Below are positions 6,760-13,020 of a DNA stretch of 13,047 nucleotides, piece by piece (the stretch's first letter is position 1; each line of letters begins with the position of its first letter). This DNA comes from JAJBWD01 sp041670885 (GTDB lineage Bacteria > Bacillota > Clostridia > Clostridiales > Clostridiaceae): NCBI GenBank assembly GCA_041670885.1, contig JBAXYJ010000060.1, forward strand, positions 1 to 13,047, read 5' to 3'. A program made the translations under genes and the position numbers. Under the pieces are notes generated by a model. It saw only the letters and a list, made by a program, of their open reading frames with translations, was not told the origin of the DNA and did no database searches.

Positions 6760-6775
6760 AGCTGATTTCTCAGCT
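6760..6775 (-). other. GAAA-tetraloop hairpin between EIIA and EIIB
   Basis: On the transcribed strand AGCTGA-GAAA-TCAGCT forms a perfect six-pair stem closed by a stable GNRA tetraloop, with flanking TTTT/AAAA able to extend it. The 166-base EIIA-EIIB gap is unusually long for this operon. The hairpin may stabilise or process the mRNA and so set EIIA against EIIB levels. There is no T-run, so it is not a terminator. Confidence 0.5.
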
Positions 6776-6880
6776 TAAAAATAGCGAATTTAGAGGGTTT
6801 TTTAAGCTTAAAAAGTTAATTTATGAATTATACAATTTCCCCGGTTAGGAAATTAAATTTTTTATTTAGAACATAAATCT

Positions 6881-7210
6881 TCAATTAACTTTATGTTCTA
6901 AGTCAAGCATTCTTTGATAGGTATAAATAAATTCTTTAGCTAATATTTGAAACATTTCCGCGCTCATAAGCTGATCTTCCGCATGCATCACTAATATTGA
7001 GCCACTCATATTTCCTTCACTTGTTTTCTGCTGAAGCAATTTATTATGTACATCATGAGCATTTAAAAACTGGCTCTTGCCTTCTTTCATCAGCTCTTCT
7101 GCTTTTTCAAAATTTCCTTTTTTAGCTTCTTGTATGGCTTCAATATTGCAGGATCGTGCTGTTCCGGCAGCTGAAATAAGCTGAAAGCATAACAATTCTA
7201 ATCCTTCCAT
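6881..7210 (-). CDS. PTS lactose/cellobiose-family EIIA
   Basis: 109 residues, all-helical IIA of the lactose family. The active site reads SILVMHAEDQLM with His76 as phospho-acceptor and Asp79 matching the metal-binding Asp of LacA trimers. The N-terminus (LELLCFQLISAAGTARS) matches the family opening with an ISxAGxARS motif. ATG at 7210 follows AAGGAGG with ideal spacing. It is the first gene of the operon; its promoter lies in the interval to 7330. It accepts phosphate from HPr, here plausibly from the HPr-like protein encoded at the end of the same operon. Confidence 0.93.
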   Translation of the reverse strand: MEGLELLCFQLISAAGTARSCNIEAIQEAKKGNFEKAEELMKEGKSQFLNAHDVHNKLLQQKTSEGNMSGSILVMHAEDQLMSAEMFQILAKEFIYTYQRMLDLEHKVN

Positions 7211-7243
7211 TTTGCCTCCTTGTAGTTCAAAATATATTATCTA

Positions 7244-7326
7244 TACTTTTATTATACATAGATTTATATTAGGTACCTCCAATGTTTCTTCCTAATGCTA
7301 GGAAATATTTTACACGAATGTGAAAA
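7244..7326 (-). promoter_or_regulatory. PTS operon promoter region with two operator-like palindromes
   Basis: The only untranslated DNA between the regulator's terminator and EIIA. It holds TATAAT (7256-7251 on the minus strand) and a second possible -10, TAATAT, slightly upstream; no good TTGACA is seen, as expected for an activator-dependent promoter. Two inverted repeats lie upstream: TTCCTAATGCTAGGAA (7289-7304) and TTTTACACGAATGTGAAAA (7308-7326). They are at the right distance for a PRD-type activator. Neither fits the catabolite cre consensus, and no sigma-54 -24/-12 pair was seen. Confidence 0.5.
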
Positions 7327-7333
7327 TCCATAT

Positions 7334-7380
7334 ACAAAAAAGCGGTTAATAACTTGCTGTCATGCAGCTGTTAACCGCTT
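7334..7380 (-). terminator. Rho-independent terminator of the PRD regulator gene
   Basis: On the minus strand AAGCGGTTAA pairs with TTAACCGCTT around a 21-base loop that contains its own GCTG/CAGC pairing, followed directly by a run of T. It separates the regulator transcript from the PTS operon, so the two are distinct transcription units. Confidence 0.82.
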
Positions 7381-7424
7381 ATCCATCAATTCTATGCAGA
7401 TTTTCTTTATTCAAATTATAGATT

Positions 7425-7522
7425 GCCCTCTTCTATAAGTTGGCGGTCCTATAATTTTACTTCAGGTGGGTAGACTCCCCATCTGAAGACCTGATGCTTA
7501 GCTTTAGCTAAGAGAGTTCACT
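7425..7522 (+). repeat. Dispersed ~98-bp repeat, copy 3
   Basis: Same element as at 1689 and 2698, with GGTCCTATAATT, the CTTCAGGTGGG hairpin, the GCTTAGCTTTAGCTAAG palindrome (7496-7512) and GTTCACT at the end. It lies between the regulator's coding end and its terminator. Its last bases, read on the minus strand as GAGTGAACTC, contain the regulator's final Glu codon and TGA stop. Confidence 0.8.
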
Positions 7523-9425
7523 CAATAATATTATTAATAAATTCATCATAACTTTTTGTTTTCATTAGAGAAGATAGTTTTTTAGAATCACTTATTATAT
7601 TACTTAACCAATCGAAAAAAGCTCGAATTATTTTCTGATTATCCTTTTGGATGGCTAAAAGAAGAACTAGCTTTACTTGAAATTCTCCCCATTGCATTGG
7701 TTTTTTAAGAATTGCCACTGAGATTTTTGATTCCTTACTGATTGCTGTAAGCGGGTGAGGTATTGCAAAAGAATAGATAAATGATGTAGGAGAAAGCTCC
7801 TCACGTTTTAATACTGATTTTTTGAATTCTTCTTCCACCAAACCGGCATTATAAAGCTGATCACTCATAAAGTTTAAAACTTCTTTGGGAGTATCCAAAT
7901 CAAGGTCAAAATAAAAGAAGCCGGGTTCCATCATAGTTCTGAAACTTGTAATGAATTTTTTTCTAAGTCTATTACTATCCAGTAAATTTAAAGCTTTAAA
8001 AATTTTAATTTCATCTTCGGAGTTGACAAAAATCGAAATCTGCACTGTTAAAATATTCAGGTTATGTTCTAAAGGCAGAGTAGTTAGAATTAAATCAGGG
8101 TTTATTTTAAGTACTTCCTTTTTTTCAAAATAATTAATAGACTGAGAAATTTTTATACGCTCATGGAATATACTCTCTATTTTTTTTATGCATAAACTTG
8201 ATAAGGCTTGATTATTAGGATTTATCATGATTACTCTATATTTATTTTTAGAATTCATCCTTTCAAGAGCACCGCCTAAATGTTGTTCAATAAAGCTGAT
8301 ATCATTTTCATCGATTGTTACATTTAGCTTGTCCTCAATTAATTTACCCACCCGAATAGCCATTTCAAAAAAGAAGGGATATTTGTACTTTAATTCATCT
8401 AAATACAAGTTTGAAATATGAATATTATTCTTTTTTCGTTCAAGAAGCAGCTGAATATGAGTAGATAATCCTTTTTTTAAATCTTCATCCTCCCTCAAAT
8501 CAACATCAAACTCAGTATATATGTCTAGTAATATGTCGCTTACCAATTGATTCACCGTATAATCCAAATTTAATAAAAGTACTCTGTCCTTATCATCAGT
8601 TTGTGTTTTCCCAAGTAATATCAAAGCCAAAAAGGTAATTTCATCTTTTTTAATTTCAATATGCAATTTTTCTGATACATTTTCATAAAATTCCCGGGCT
8701 ATAGAAAACTCTATACTGCTGCTGACGATTTCATTTATCTCATATATTTGCATGTAATTATAGCAAAGCATTCGTTCAATTGCAGTACCAATATAAGCCA
8801 TGATTACCGGAAGCTCCATTTCTCTCATACAGTAATTATATTTTTTAAATATCCTTTCCAGTAATTCTTTTACTATAAGCAAATCAAAATTTGGGAACAG
8901 ACCGGCCAAAAGATCAAGATTTAAAAAGTTCCCTTTTATTTTTTTTACCAGTAAATTTACATAAAGTTCTCTTTTATTCTCCTCATTTCCTTCTAAAGAT
9001 ATATGATTTTTACACCTGATAAGCTTAAGTGTGGTATAAGGTACTAAGATTTTTTTTATTTCTTTTAAATCATTTTCCATGGAAGAATCACTAATAAACA
9101 CTTTGTCCATTACATAAATCAGACTAAGTTCATTCTTTTTAAATAGTAATTCATGAATAATATAAAAACATCTTTGAAAAGATGTTTGAGGAATTACGTT
9201 TTGTGAATGAATATTCAAATTAGATGACACTTCTCCATTCAAATGATAGCCATTTCGAATATTTGACTCAATTAGTATATCATCCTGGTACAGATTTATG
9301 TATGCAATATCAGACCTTATGGTACGACCTGAAACATTTAAAAATTCAGAAAGCTGTTTACCTGTCATCCAGTTCTTATTATCCTTTAGCAGCGTTATGA
9401 TTTTTTCTTGTCGTTCATTCAGCAA
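7518..9425 (-). CDS. PRD-containing BglG/MtlR-type PTS transcriptional activator
   Basis: 635 residues. Order: winged HTH (about 1-60, with TGKQLSEFLNVSGRTIRSDI), an Mga-like second HTH region (~85-150), PRD1 (~170-280), PRD2 (~290-395), an EIIB-like domain (~396-480) and a fructose/mannitol-type EIIA domain (~490-635). Key residues: PRD2 keeps both His (THIQLLLER, His323; EQHLGGALER, His382) and EIIA keeps His557 (AIPHP). PRD1 has Tyr211 and Ile269 where His is expected, and the EIIB loop (INPNNQALSS) has no Cys. Phospho-control should therefore act through PRD2, by HPr, and EIIA. TTG at 9425 is preferred because AGAGG lies eight bases upstream; GTG at 9434 overlaps that ribosome site and has none of its own. 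Divergent from the XRE-Fic genes, it most likely activates the PTS operon downstream. The stop codon lies in a dispersed repeat. Confidence 0.85.
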   Translation of the reverse strand: MLNERQEKIITLLKDNKNWMTGKQLSEFLNVSGRTIRSDIAYINLYQDDILIESNIRNGYHLNGEVSSNLNIHSQNVIPQTSFQRCFYIIHELLFKKNELSLIYVMDKVFISDSSMENDLKEIKKILVPYTTLKLIRCKNHISLEGNEENKRELYVNLLVKKIKGNFLNLDLLAGLFPNFDLLIVKELLERIFKKYNYCMREMELPVIMAYIGTAIERMLCYNYMQIYEINEIVSSSIEFSIAREFYENVSEKLHIEIKKDEITFLALILLGKTQTDDKDRVLLLNLDYTVNQLVSDILLDIYTEFDVDLREDEDLKKGLSTHIQLLLERKKNNIHISNLYLDELKYKYPFFFEMAIRVGKLIEDKLNVTIDENDISFIEQHLGGALERMNSKNKYRVIMINPNNQALSSLCIKKIESIFHERIKISQSINYFEKKEVLKINPDLILTTLPLEHNLNILTVQISIFVNSEDEIKIFKALNLLDSNRLRKKFITSFRTMMEPGFFYFDLDLDTPKEVLNFMSDQLYNAGLVEEEFKKSVLKREELSPTSFIYSFAIPHPLTAISKESKISVAILKKPMQWGEFQVKLVLLLAIQKDNQKIIRAFFDWLSNIISDSKKLSSLMKTKSYDEFINNIIE

Positions 9426-9515
9426 TTTATTCACCTCTGTTCATATATTGCTTTCACCTTAAAATTTCTTACTTAGTTTGGTATTATTGCTATTTTTTGT
9501 ACTTATATTTTATAT

Positions 9516-9524
9516 ATTATATCA
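9516..9524 (-). promoter_or_regulatory. Candidate extended -10 promoter of the PRD regulator
   Basis: On the minus strand TGATATAAT lies about 90 bases upstream of the regulator start. The surrounding DNA is very AT-rich, so chance matches are likely; an alternative pair, TTGTCG with TATATC 17 bases later, lies further upstream. Confidence 0.3.
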
Positions 9525-9639
9525 TATTTTAAGTTAATGATATAGTATAATAACCTACATTCGACAATATGTTCCAATAACTACAAATATTCTAAAACTT
9601 ATAGCATTAGGAGTACATACATCGAAATCCAACTGCATA

Positions 9640-9710
9640 CAGGTGGTATCTTAACTAAATATTCCTAGTTGGGGGTCCTGCCAAAACCTCCTGACTAGGG
9701 ATTCCTGCCG
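9640..9710. other. GC-richer unexplained block in the 9435-9799 intergenic region
   Basis: The gap between the regulator and the XRE gene is AT-rich apart from this block. It contains an inverted repeat CCTAGT (9664-9669) / ACTAGG (9694-9699), extended inward by GGGG/CCTC with one wobble pair, and a direct repeat TCCTGCC (9676-9682 and 9702-9708). No reading frame of note crosses it. It may be an eroded mobile-element end or a regulatory hairpin; I cannot decide. Confidence 0.35.
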
Positions 9711-9799
9711 ATAATGGTAATCTAGTGTTTCAATCAACCACACTTTCCCTTATATAGAGCGTTCATAAAACAAATTTATTTAAAAATATAATATATAAG

Positions 9800-9828
9800 T
9801 TGTTTTTTTAAACGTTATTGTTTATAAT
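9800..9828 (+). promoter_or_regulatory. Sigma-A promoter of the XRE-Fic pair
   Basis: TTGTTT (9800-9805) and a perfect TATAAT (9823-9828) are 17 bases apart, about 26 bases before the XRE start codon. The spacer contains TTTAAACG and AACGTT symmetry and could hold an operator for the HTH protein, which would give the autoregulation common in such pairs. Confidence 0.65.
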
Positions 9829-9853
9829 AAAAGTAATGAAGGGAGTGACTTAT

Positions 9854-10069
9854 ATGTCAGTATCTGAACAACTTAAAATTCTGTGTATAAAGCTGGGTGT
9901 AAGTGTCTCCGAGCTGGGGCGTATGTCAGGGAAAAGTCCTCAGGCCTTCAGCCAGAAGATAAAAAGAGAGAGCTTTACCGTTGATGAATTAAAGCATATA
10001 GCAGAAGCAGCAGGCTGCATATACGAGGGTACCTTTATCATGCCCAGCGGTGATAAGGTTACCTATTAA
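9854..10069 (+). CDS. XRE-type helix-turn-helix protein, probable partner of Fic
   Basis: 71 residues. The frame VSEQLKILCIKLGVSVSELGRMSGKSPQAFSQKIKRESFTVDELKHIAEAAG is a compact five-helix Cro/C1-type HTH, with helix-turn-helix at about 17-38; after it comes a short strand-rich tail (YEGTFIMPSGDKVTY). ATG at 9854 is preceded by GGGAG with eight bases between; upstream in-frame ATG codons lie at the promoter and have poor ribosome sites. The stop is 21 bases before the Fic gene, so the two are co-transcribed. It probably represses its own promoter and may restrain or regulate Fic, as in HTH-Fic toxin-antitoxin-like modules. The DNA-binding fold is secure; an antitoxin role is inferred from position. 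Confidence 0.75.
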   Translation: MSVSEQLKILCIKLGVSVSELGRMSGKSPQAFSQKIKRESFTVDELKHIAEAAGCIYEGTFIMPSGDKVTY

Positions 10070-10090
10070 CCAGAAGAAGGAAGGTATCAT

Positions 10091-10840
10091 ATGAATATCT
10101 ATGAAAAAATTGATCTTTATAAAGCCGCAATTGATAAGCTGCGCCCCTTCCAGGGAAGACTGCTAAATGAGATTAAAAATTATTACCGTATCGGTCTTAC
10201 ATGGTCAAGTAATGCCATTGAAGGGAACACTCTCACTGAAAGTGAGACTAAAGTACTGCTGGAGGATGGGCTGACTATAGGTGGAAAGCCGCTTCGGGAT
10301 ACCTTTGAGGCACTAGGTCACGCTGAGGCTTATGATTTTATGTTTACACTGCTTAATTGCAGCACAATTACCGAGACCGATGCATTAAAAATGCACTATA
10401 TGTTCTACAGGGAGATTGATGCCGAATCTGCAGGGAAGTACCGCAGGGAACCGGTCATTATAACGGGTTCCAAGTATTGGGTATGTCAGCCAGAGATGAT
10501 ACAATCTGAAATGGATCATCTATTCCAGTGGATTTGTAAAGAACGGGATAAATACCATCCGGCAGAGTTTGCAGCACAGCTGCATAAACGTTTTGTATTC
10601 ATACATCCATTTATAGATGGTAATGGGCGTATATCTCGTTTACTTATGAATACAGCACTGATACAGGATGGATATTTGCTTACTATTATCCCGCCAATTT
10701 TAAGGCATGAGTATATAGAGCTTCTGGAGAAGGCACATGAAGACGACAAACCATTCATGGATTTTATAGCAGAACGTATATTGGAATCACAGATGGAGAT
10801 TATGCGGCTGCTTCACATTCCGTTTCCTAACATTGGATAA
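10091..10840 (+). CDS. Class II Fic family protein (adenylyltransferase-type)
   Basis: 249 residues. The catalytic signature HPFIDGNGRISR begins at His172 and matches HxFx(D/E)GNGRxxR fully, so the enzyme should be able to transfer AMP (or a related nucleotide group) from NTP to a protein hydroxyl. An inhibitory motif (S/T)xxxE(G/N) is present near the N-terminus as SNAIEG (Ser40, Glu44), which places it in class II, where the inhibitory helix precedes the Fic core in the same chain. No winged-helix domain is fused at the C-terminus, in contrast to many longer Fic proteins. The ribosome site is GAAGG before ATG 10091. Cytoplasmic; the target protein is unknown. It pairs with the small HTH gene upstream; GC content is somewhat higher than in the flanking DNA, consistent with acquisition as a module. 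Confidence 0.9.
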   Translation: MNIYEKIDLYKAAIDKLRPFQGRLLNEIKNYYRIGLTWSSNAIEGNTLTESETKVLLEDGLTIGGKPLRDTFEALGHAEAYDFMFTLLNCSTITETDALKMHYMFYREIDAESAGKYRREPVIITGSKYWVCQPEMIQSEMDHLFQWICKERDKYHPAEFAAQLHKRFVFIHPFIDGNGRISRLLMNTALIQDGYLLTIIPPILRHEYIELLEKAHEDDKPFMDFIAERILESQMEIMRLLHIPFPNIG

Positions 10841-11184
10841 TAGATATACCCCCCTGGCTGCTAACTGCTAACAGTAAAAATATTTTTAAAATACTATAAT
10901 AAATTAGAGTTTAGCACTATGGATGAACATTTTTAGAAGACATTAAGTAATTATTTAATGATAACCCTATCATAGATTGCCAGTAAAGAATACTAGATTC
11001 TATTAAGACTAAACAGTTGATTTAACTGAGTTAGCAGTGAAATGAAAGAGAAGCTTTCTAAGCCCAATTGCAATATTAATGACCTTAGAAAAGACATAAC
11101 AAAGGTTCAAATAATTATACGCTGTAATTGAAAGGATAGTACAAGAGGTTAAAAGCCATAAAATAATATGCTATATTTAAAAGT

Positions 11185-11207
11185 AAAGAGCTTAATGCTC
11201 TTTTTCT
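11185..11207 (+). terminator. Small rho-independent terminator
   Basis: AAAGAGC-TTAAT-GCTCTTT with a T-rich tail (TTCTTTT). It stands in the decayed region about 345 bases after the Fic stop. It may end read-through from the XRE-Fic operon or be left from a lost gene. Confidence 0.6.
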
Positions 11208-11468
11208 TTTACTAAATTTCACTAAAGATACCAAAAATAAAATAAGTTTTCCCTCTGCTTCTGGATTTAACTTGTTTTCACAATATACCGTTAGCATAGC
11301 ATTAGCCATATGCGGCATCATTACAGTAGAAAGAGATGTAAGTATTATGTATTAGCATTTATATTCTCTGACCAAAAGCAAAAATGGACCCAAAAACAAT
11401 GCCATATGAAGTGTGGTAGTATATGCCTTTATTATTAGGAGAAGGTGAAACTATACAGTAAAATATCA

Positions 11469-11630
11469 TTATAAGTATAAATTCAAATATCCAAAACCTA
11501 AGTTTACACTAATTTTTAATTTAGTATTAACGATTTTAACCAATCCAACTCTTTCATTTAATTTTACAAACAGCAGATAAGCAATAACAGAAGTTACCCC
11601 ACTAATAAGAGCCCCTAACCAATTAGCCAA
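11469..11630 (-). pseudogene. Possible small membrane peptide or decayed fragment (53 codons, TTG start)
   Basis: Reading from TTG at 11630 gives a short protein with one strongly hydrophobic segment (WLGALISGVTSVIAYLLFV), then a polar, amphipathic tail. The only ribosome-like sequence is GGTGGTG, and two stop codons lie just upstream in frame, so it cannot be part of a longer gene here. It could be a real small membrane protein, but in this stop-filled stretch a fragment is more likely. No family recognised. Confidence 0.25.
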
Positions 11631-11929
11631 ACTAACACCACCATATTTTTATTACTCATTTAATACTATTTTCAATTATTGTAGTTTTAGGGTTGATGAT
11701 TTTTTTACAATTGTTTATTAATATTACTATATCGATAAATTTCATCTATTTGTTAATATATTCAAATTAATTTAATATATTTTATGATTTTTATATTAAA
11801 ATTTTTACTTTTTATTAATAAAGTATAAATTAATTTTCATATTTCATATAATATGATTTTTTATTTTAATTTCTTTATGCTGTACCCTTATCTTGTGCAC
11901 AATAAAAAGAGTACTCGGAAAGGATATAC

Positions 11930-12454
11930 ATGGATAAGGAATTACTAATAAAAGCAAAAGAGGGGGATAAAGCTTCCAAGGAGGAAATAATTAAAATGTT
12001 TCAGCCGCTGATTTTAAGCTGCGTCAGCAGAATCTATGTAAACGGCTTGGATAAATCAGACTTAATCCAGATAGGATACGTAAGTATATTAAAGGCAATT
12101 GACAGCTTTGATATTTCGTCTGATTCTTTTACAGCCTATGTGAATAATTCTGTAAAAAATAATTTCTATTATCTGATAAGGGGGACAGTAAAACTAAAAT
12201 ATGATACAGCTTTAGATGAGGAAATTATATCTGAGGATAATACTGAAGATAAAGCCATGGTAAGTCTTGACACAGAAGAGCTGAAGAATGCCATAGATAA
12301 ACTTTCTGATTATGATAAAACCCTGATAGACTGCCTATTTTTTAAAGGTTATAAGCTTAAAGAATGTGCAGCAATGCTCAATACATCAAAATCAACAATC
12401 TGCAGAAGAAAAGAAAGAATACTTAAAAAACTTAAAGTAATATTGAAAGAATAA
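11930..12454 (+). CDS. Small sigma-70 family RNA polymerase sigma factor (regions 2 and 4 only)
   Basis: 174 residues. Region 2 lies at about 5-85 (FQPLILSCVSRIYVNGLDKSDLIQIGYVSILKAIDSFD, with the DLIQ.G core-binding helix). Region 4 lies at about 117-172, with LSDYDKTLIDCLFFKGYKLKECAAMLNTSKSTICRRKERILKKLK as a -35-reading HTH. Length and layout resemble the clostridial alternative sigma factors TcdR, BotR and UviA (toxin and bacteriocin genes) and ECF/ComX-like factors, but no subgroup can be fixed by eye. ATG at 11930 follows GGAAAGGA by five bases. The upstream 200 bases are extremely AT-rich. A terminator follows directly, so it is monocistronic. A decayed copy of its 3' end lies at 2434-2552, downstream of the ComK-like gene. 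No anti-sigma factor and no target gene are visible in the window. Confidence 0.82.
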   Translation: MDKELLIKAKEGDKASKEEIIKMFQPLILSCVSRIYVNGLDKSDLIQIGYVSILKAIDSFDISSDSFTAYVNNSVKNNFYYLIRGTVKLKYDTALDEEIISEDNTEDKAMVSLDTEELKNAIDKLSDYDKTLIDCLFFKGYKLKECAAMLNTSKSTICRRKERILKKLKVILKE

Positions 12455-12502
12455 GTATAGCAAGGCTGTTTAATTAGTTTTAAAATCCGGATTAAATTGC
12501 AA

Positions 12503-12530
12503 AGAGAGTTCCAAATTGAAACTCTCTTTT
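12503..12530 (+). terminator. Rho-independent terminator of the sigma factor gene
   Basis: Eight-pair stem AGAGAGTT / AACTCTCT with a nine-base loop, followed by TTT. It lies seven bases from the stop codon of the convergent 65-aa gene and may serve both. The same terminator occurs at 2600-2628 with the sigma remnant. Confidence 0.8.
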
Positions 12531-12536
12531 AGTGTT

Positions 12537-12734
12537 TTACTTTATATCAGGTACATAAAATCTCATATTTAATATTTTCTCTTCACTGCACTCTGTTTCT
12601 TTAGATTCTTCTTCTTCTTTCTTTTTTAGAATTACTACTTCTTTTCTGCCGCTTTTTTCACCCGGGTCCGGCAGATTATAGTAGTAAGCTTTTTCATCTT
12701 CTTTGTAATATATTACAGGAATTTCTTTTCTCAT
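12537..12734 (-). CDS. Small charged hypothetical protein
   Basis: 65 residues, with no family I recognise. It begins MRKEIPVIYYKEDEKAYYYNLP, a tyrosine-rich segment, followed by a strongly charged Lys/Glu-rich middle (KKKEEEESKE) with a single Cys, and ends MRFYVPDIK. No signal peptide or membrane segment. ATG at 12734 has GGGGG about seven bases upstream, a ribosome site like those of other genes in this window, which is the main reason to accept it. It is convergent with the sigma gene, separated by its terminator. Its role is unknown; a link to the sigma factor is possible from position only. Confidence 0.55.
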   Translation of the reverse strand: MRKEIPVIYYKEDEKAYYYNLPDPGEKSGRKEVVILKKKEEEESKETECSEEKILNMRFYVPDIK

Positions 12735-12852
12735 AACAGTACCCCCATAATTTTATTTTTACTATATATACTTCTATATATTTTAATAAATTCCTTCTAT
12801 TTTTTGAAATATTTCCCATTTATTTTTTATTATATAAAAATACAGTTATAAA

Positions 12853-13020
12853 TTAAGGTGAAAGGAAAGCTTATTTACCTAACAGCCGGGCTCCTACTAA
12901 ATTTTATTGTAAATTCCGTATATAATGATAAATCTGCTCTTCCAAATACCACTTATATATAAGGCGCGGGCAGGAAATACGGTGGTATTATTCTATAATT
13001 CACAGCTGCCCGGCCTGCTG
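12853..13020. ncRNA. Candidate structured RNA or leader (unidentified)
   Basis: A GC-richer island in an AT-rich gap with several long inverted repeats: GGTGAAA/TTTACC (12857-12879), GCCGGGC (12885-12891) with GCCCGGC (13008-13014), CCGTAT (12916-12921) with ATACGG (12977-12982), AATACCAC (12945-12952) with GTGGTATT (12982-12989), and CGGGCAG (12967-12973) with CTGCCCG (13006-13012). The last shares its right arm with the GCCCGGC pairing, so two folds exclude each other. I match it to no riboswitch I can recall. The strand is undetermined, and any downstream gene is outside the window. Confidence 0.45.

Larger units (their letters stand above)
10841..11929. other. 1.1-kb AT-rich region without a convincing gene
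   Basis: All frames are broken by stops within about 70 codons. The first part (10841-11180) holds short coding-like pieces such as a 29-codon frame at about 11044 with no good ribosome site. The minus strand from about 11420 down to 11115 shows hydrophobic coding-like stretches (for instance YGIVFGSIFAFGQR) separated by stops and frame changes, suggesting one or more decayed membrane-protein genes. From about 11690 to 11880 the DNA is extremely AT-rich and precedes the sigma gene. I see no repeat, tRNA or insertion sequence end in it. Confidence 0.6.

Noticed and set aside
7211..7330. Sigma-54 promoter or cre site for the PTS operon
   Set aside because: No GG-N10-GC -24/-12 pair was seen, the regulator lacks the AAA+ domain of LevR-type activators, and neither palindrome fits the cre consensus.
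9640..9710. Insertion sequence end in the regulator-XRE gap
   Set aside because: An inverted and a direct repeat are present, but no transposase piece or target duplication could be recognised.
11115..11321. 68-codon frame on the minus strand as a gene
   Set aside because: It has no ribosome site and runs straight through the small terminator hairpin at 11185-11207; it is more likely decayed sequence.
12975..12995. T-box antiterminator (GGTGGTA resembles the T-box core)
   Set aside because: The bases after GGTGGTA do not continue to the ACCGCG part of the T-box, and the stem I and specifier-loop features were not found upstream.
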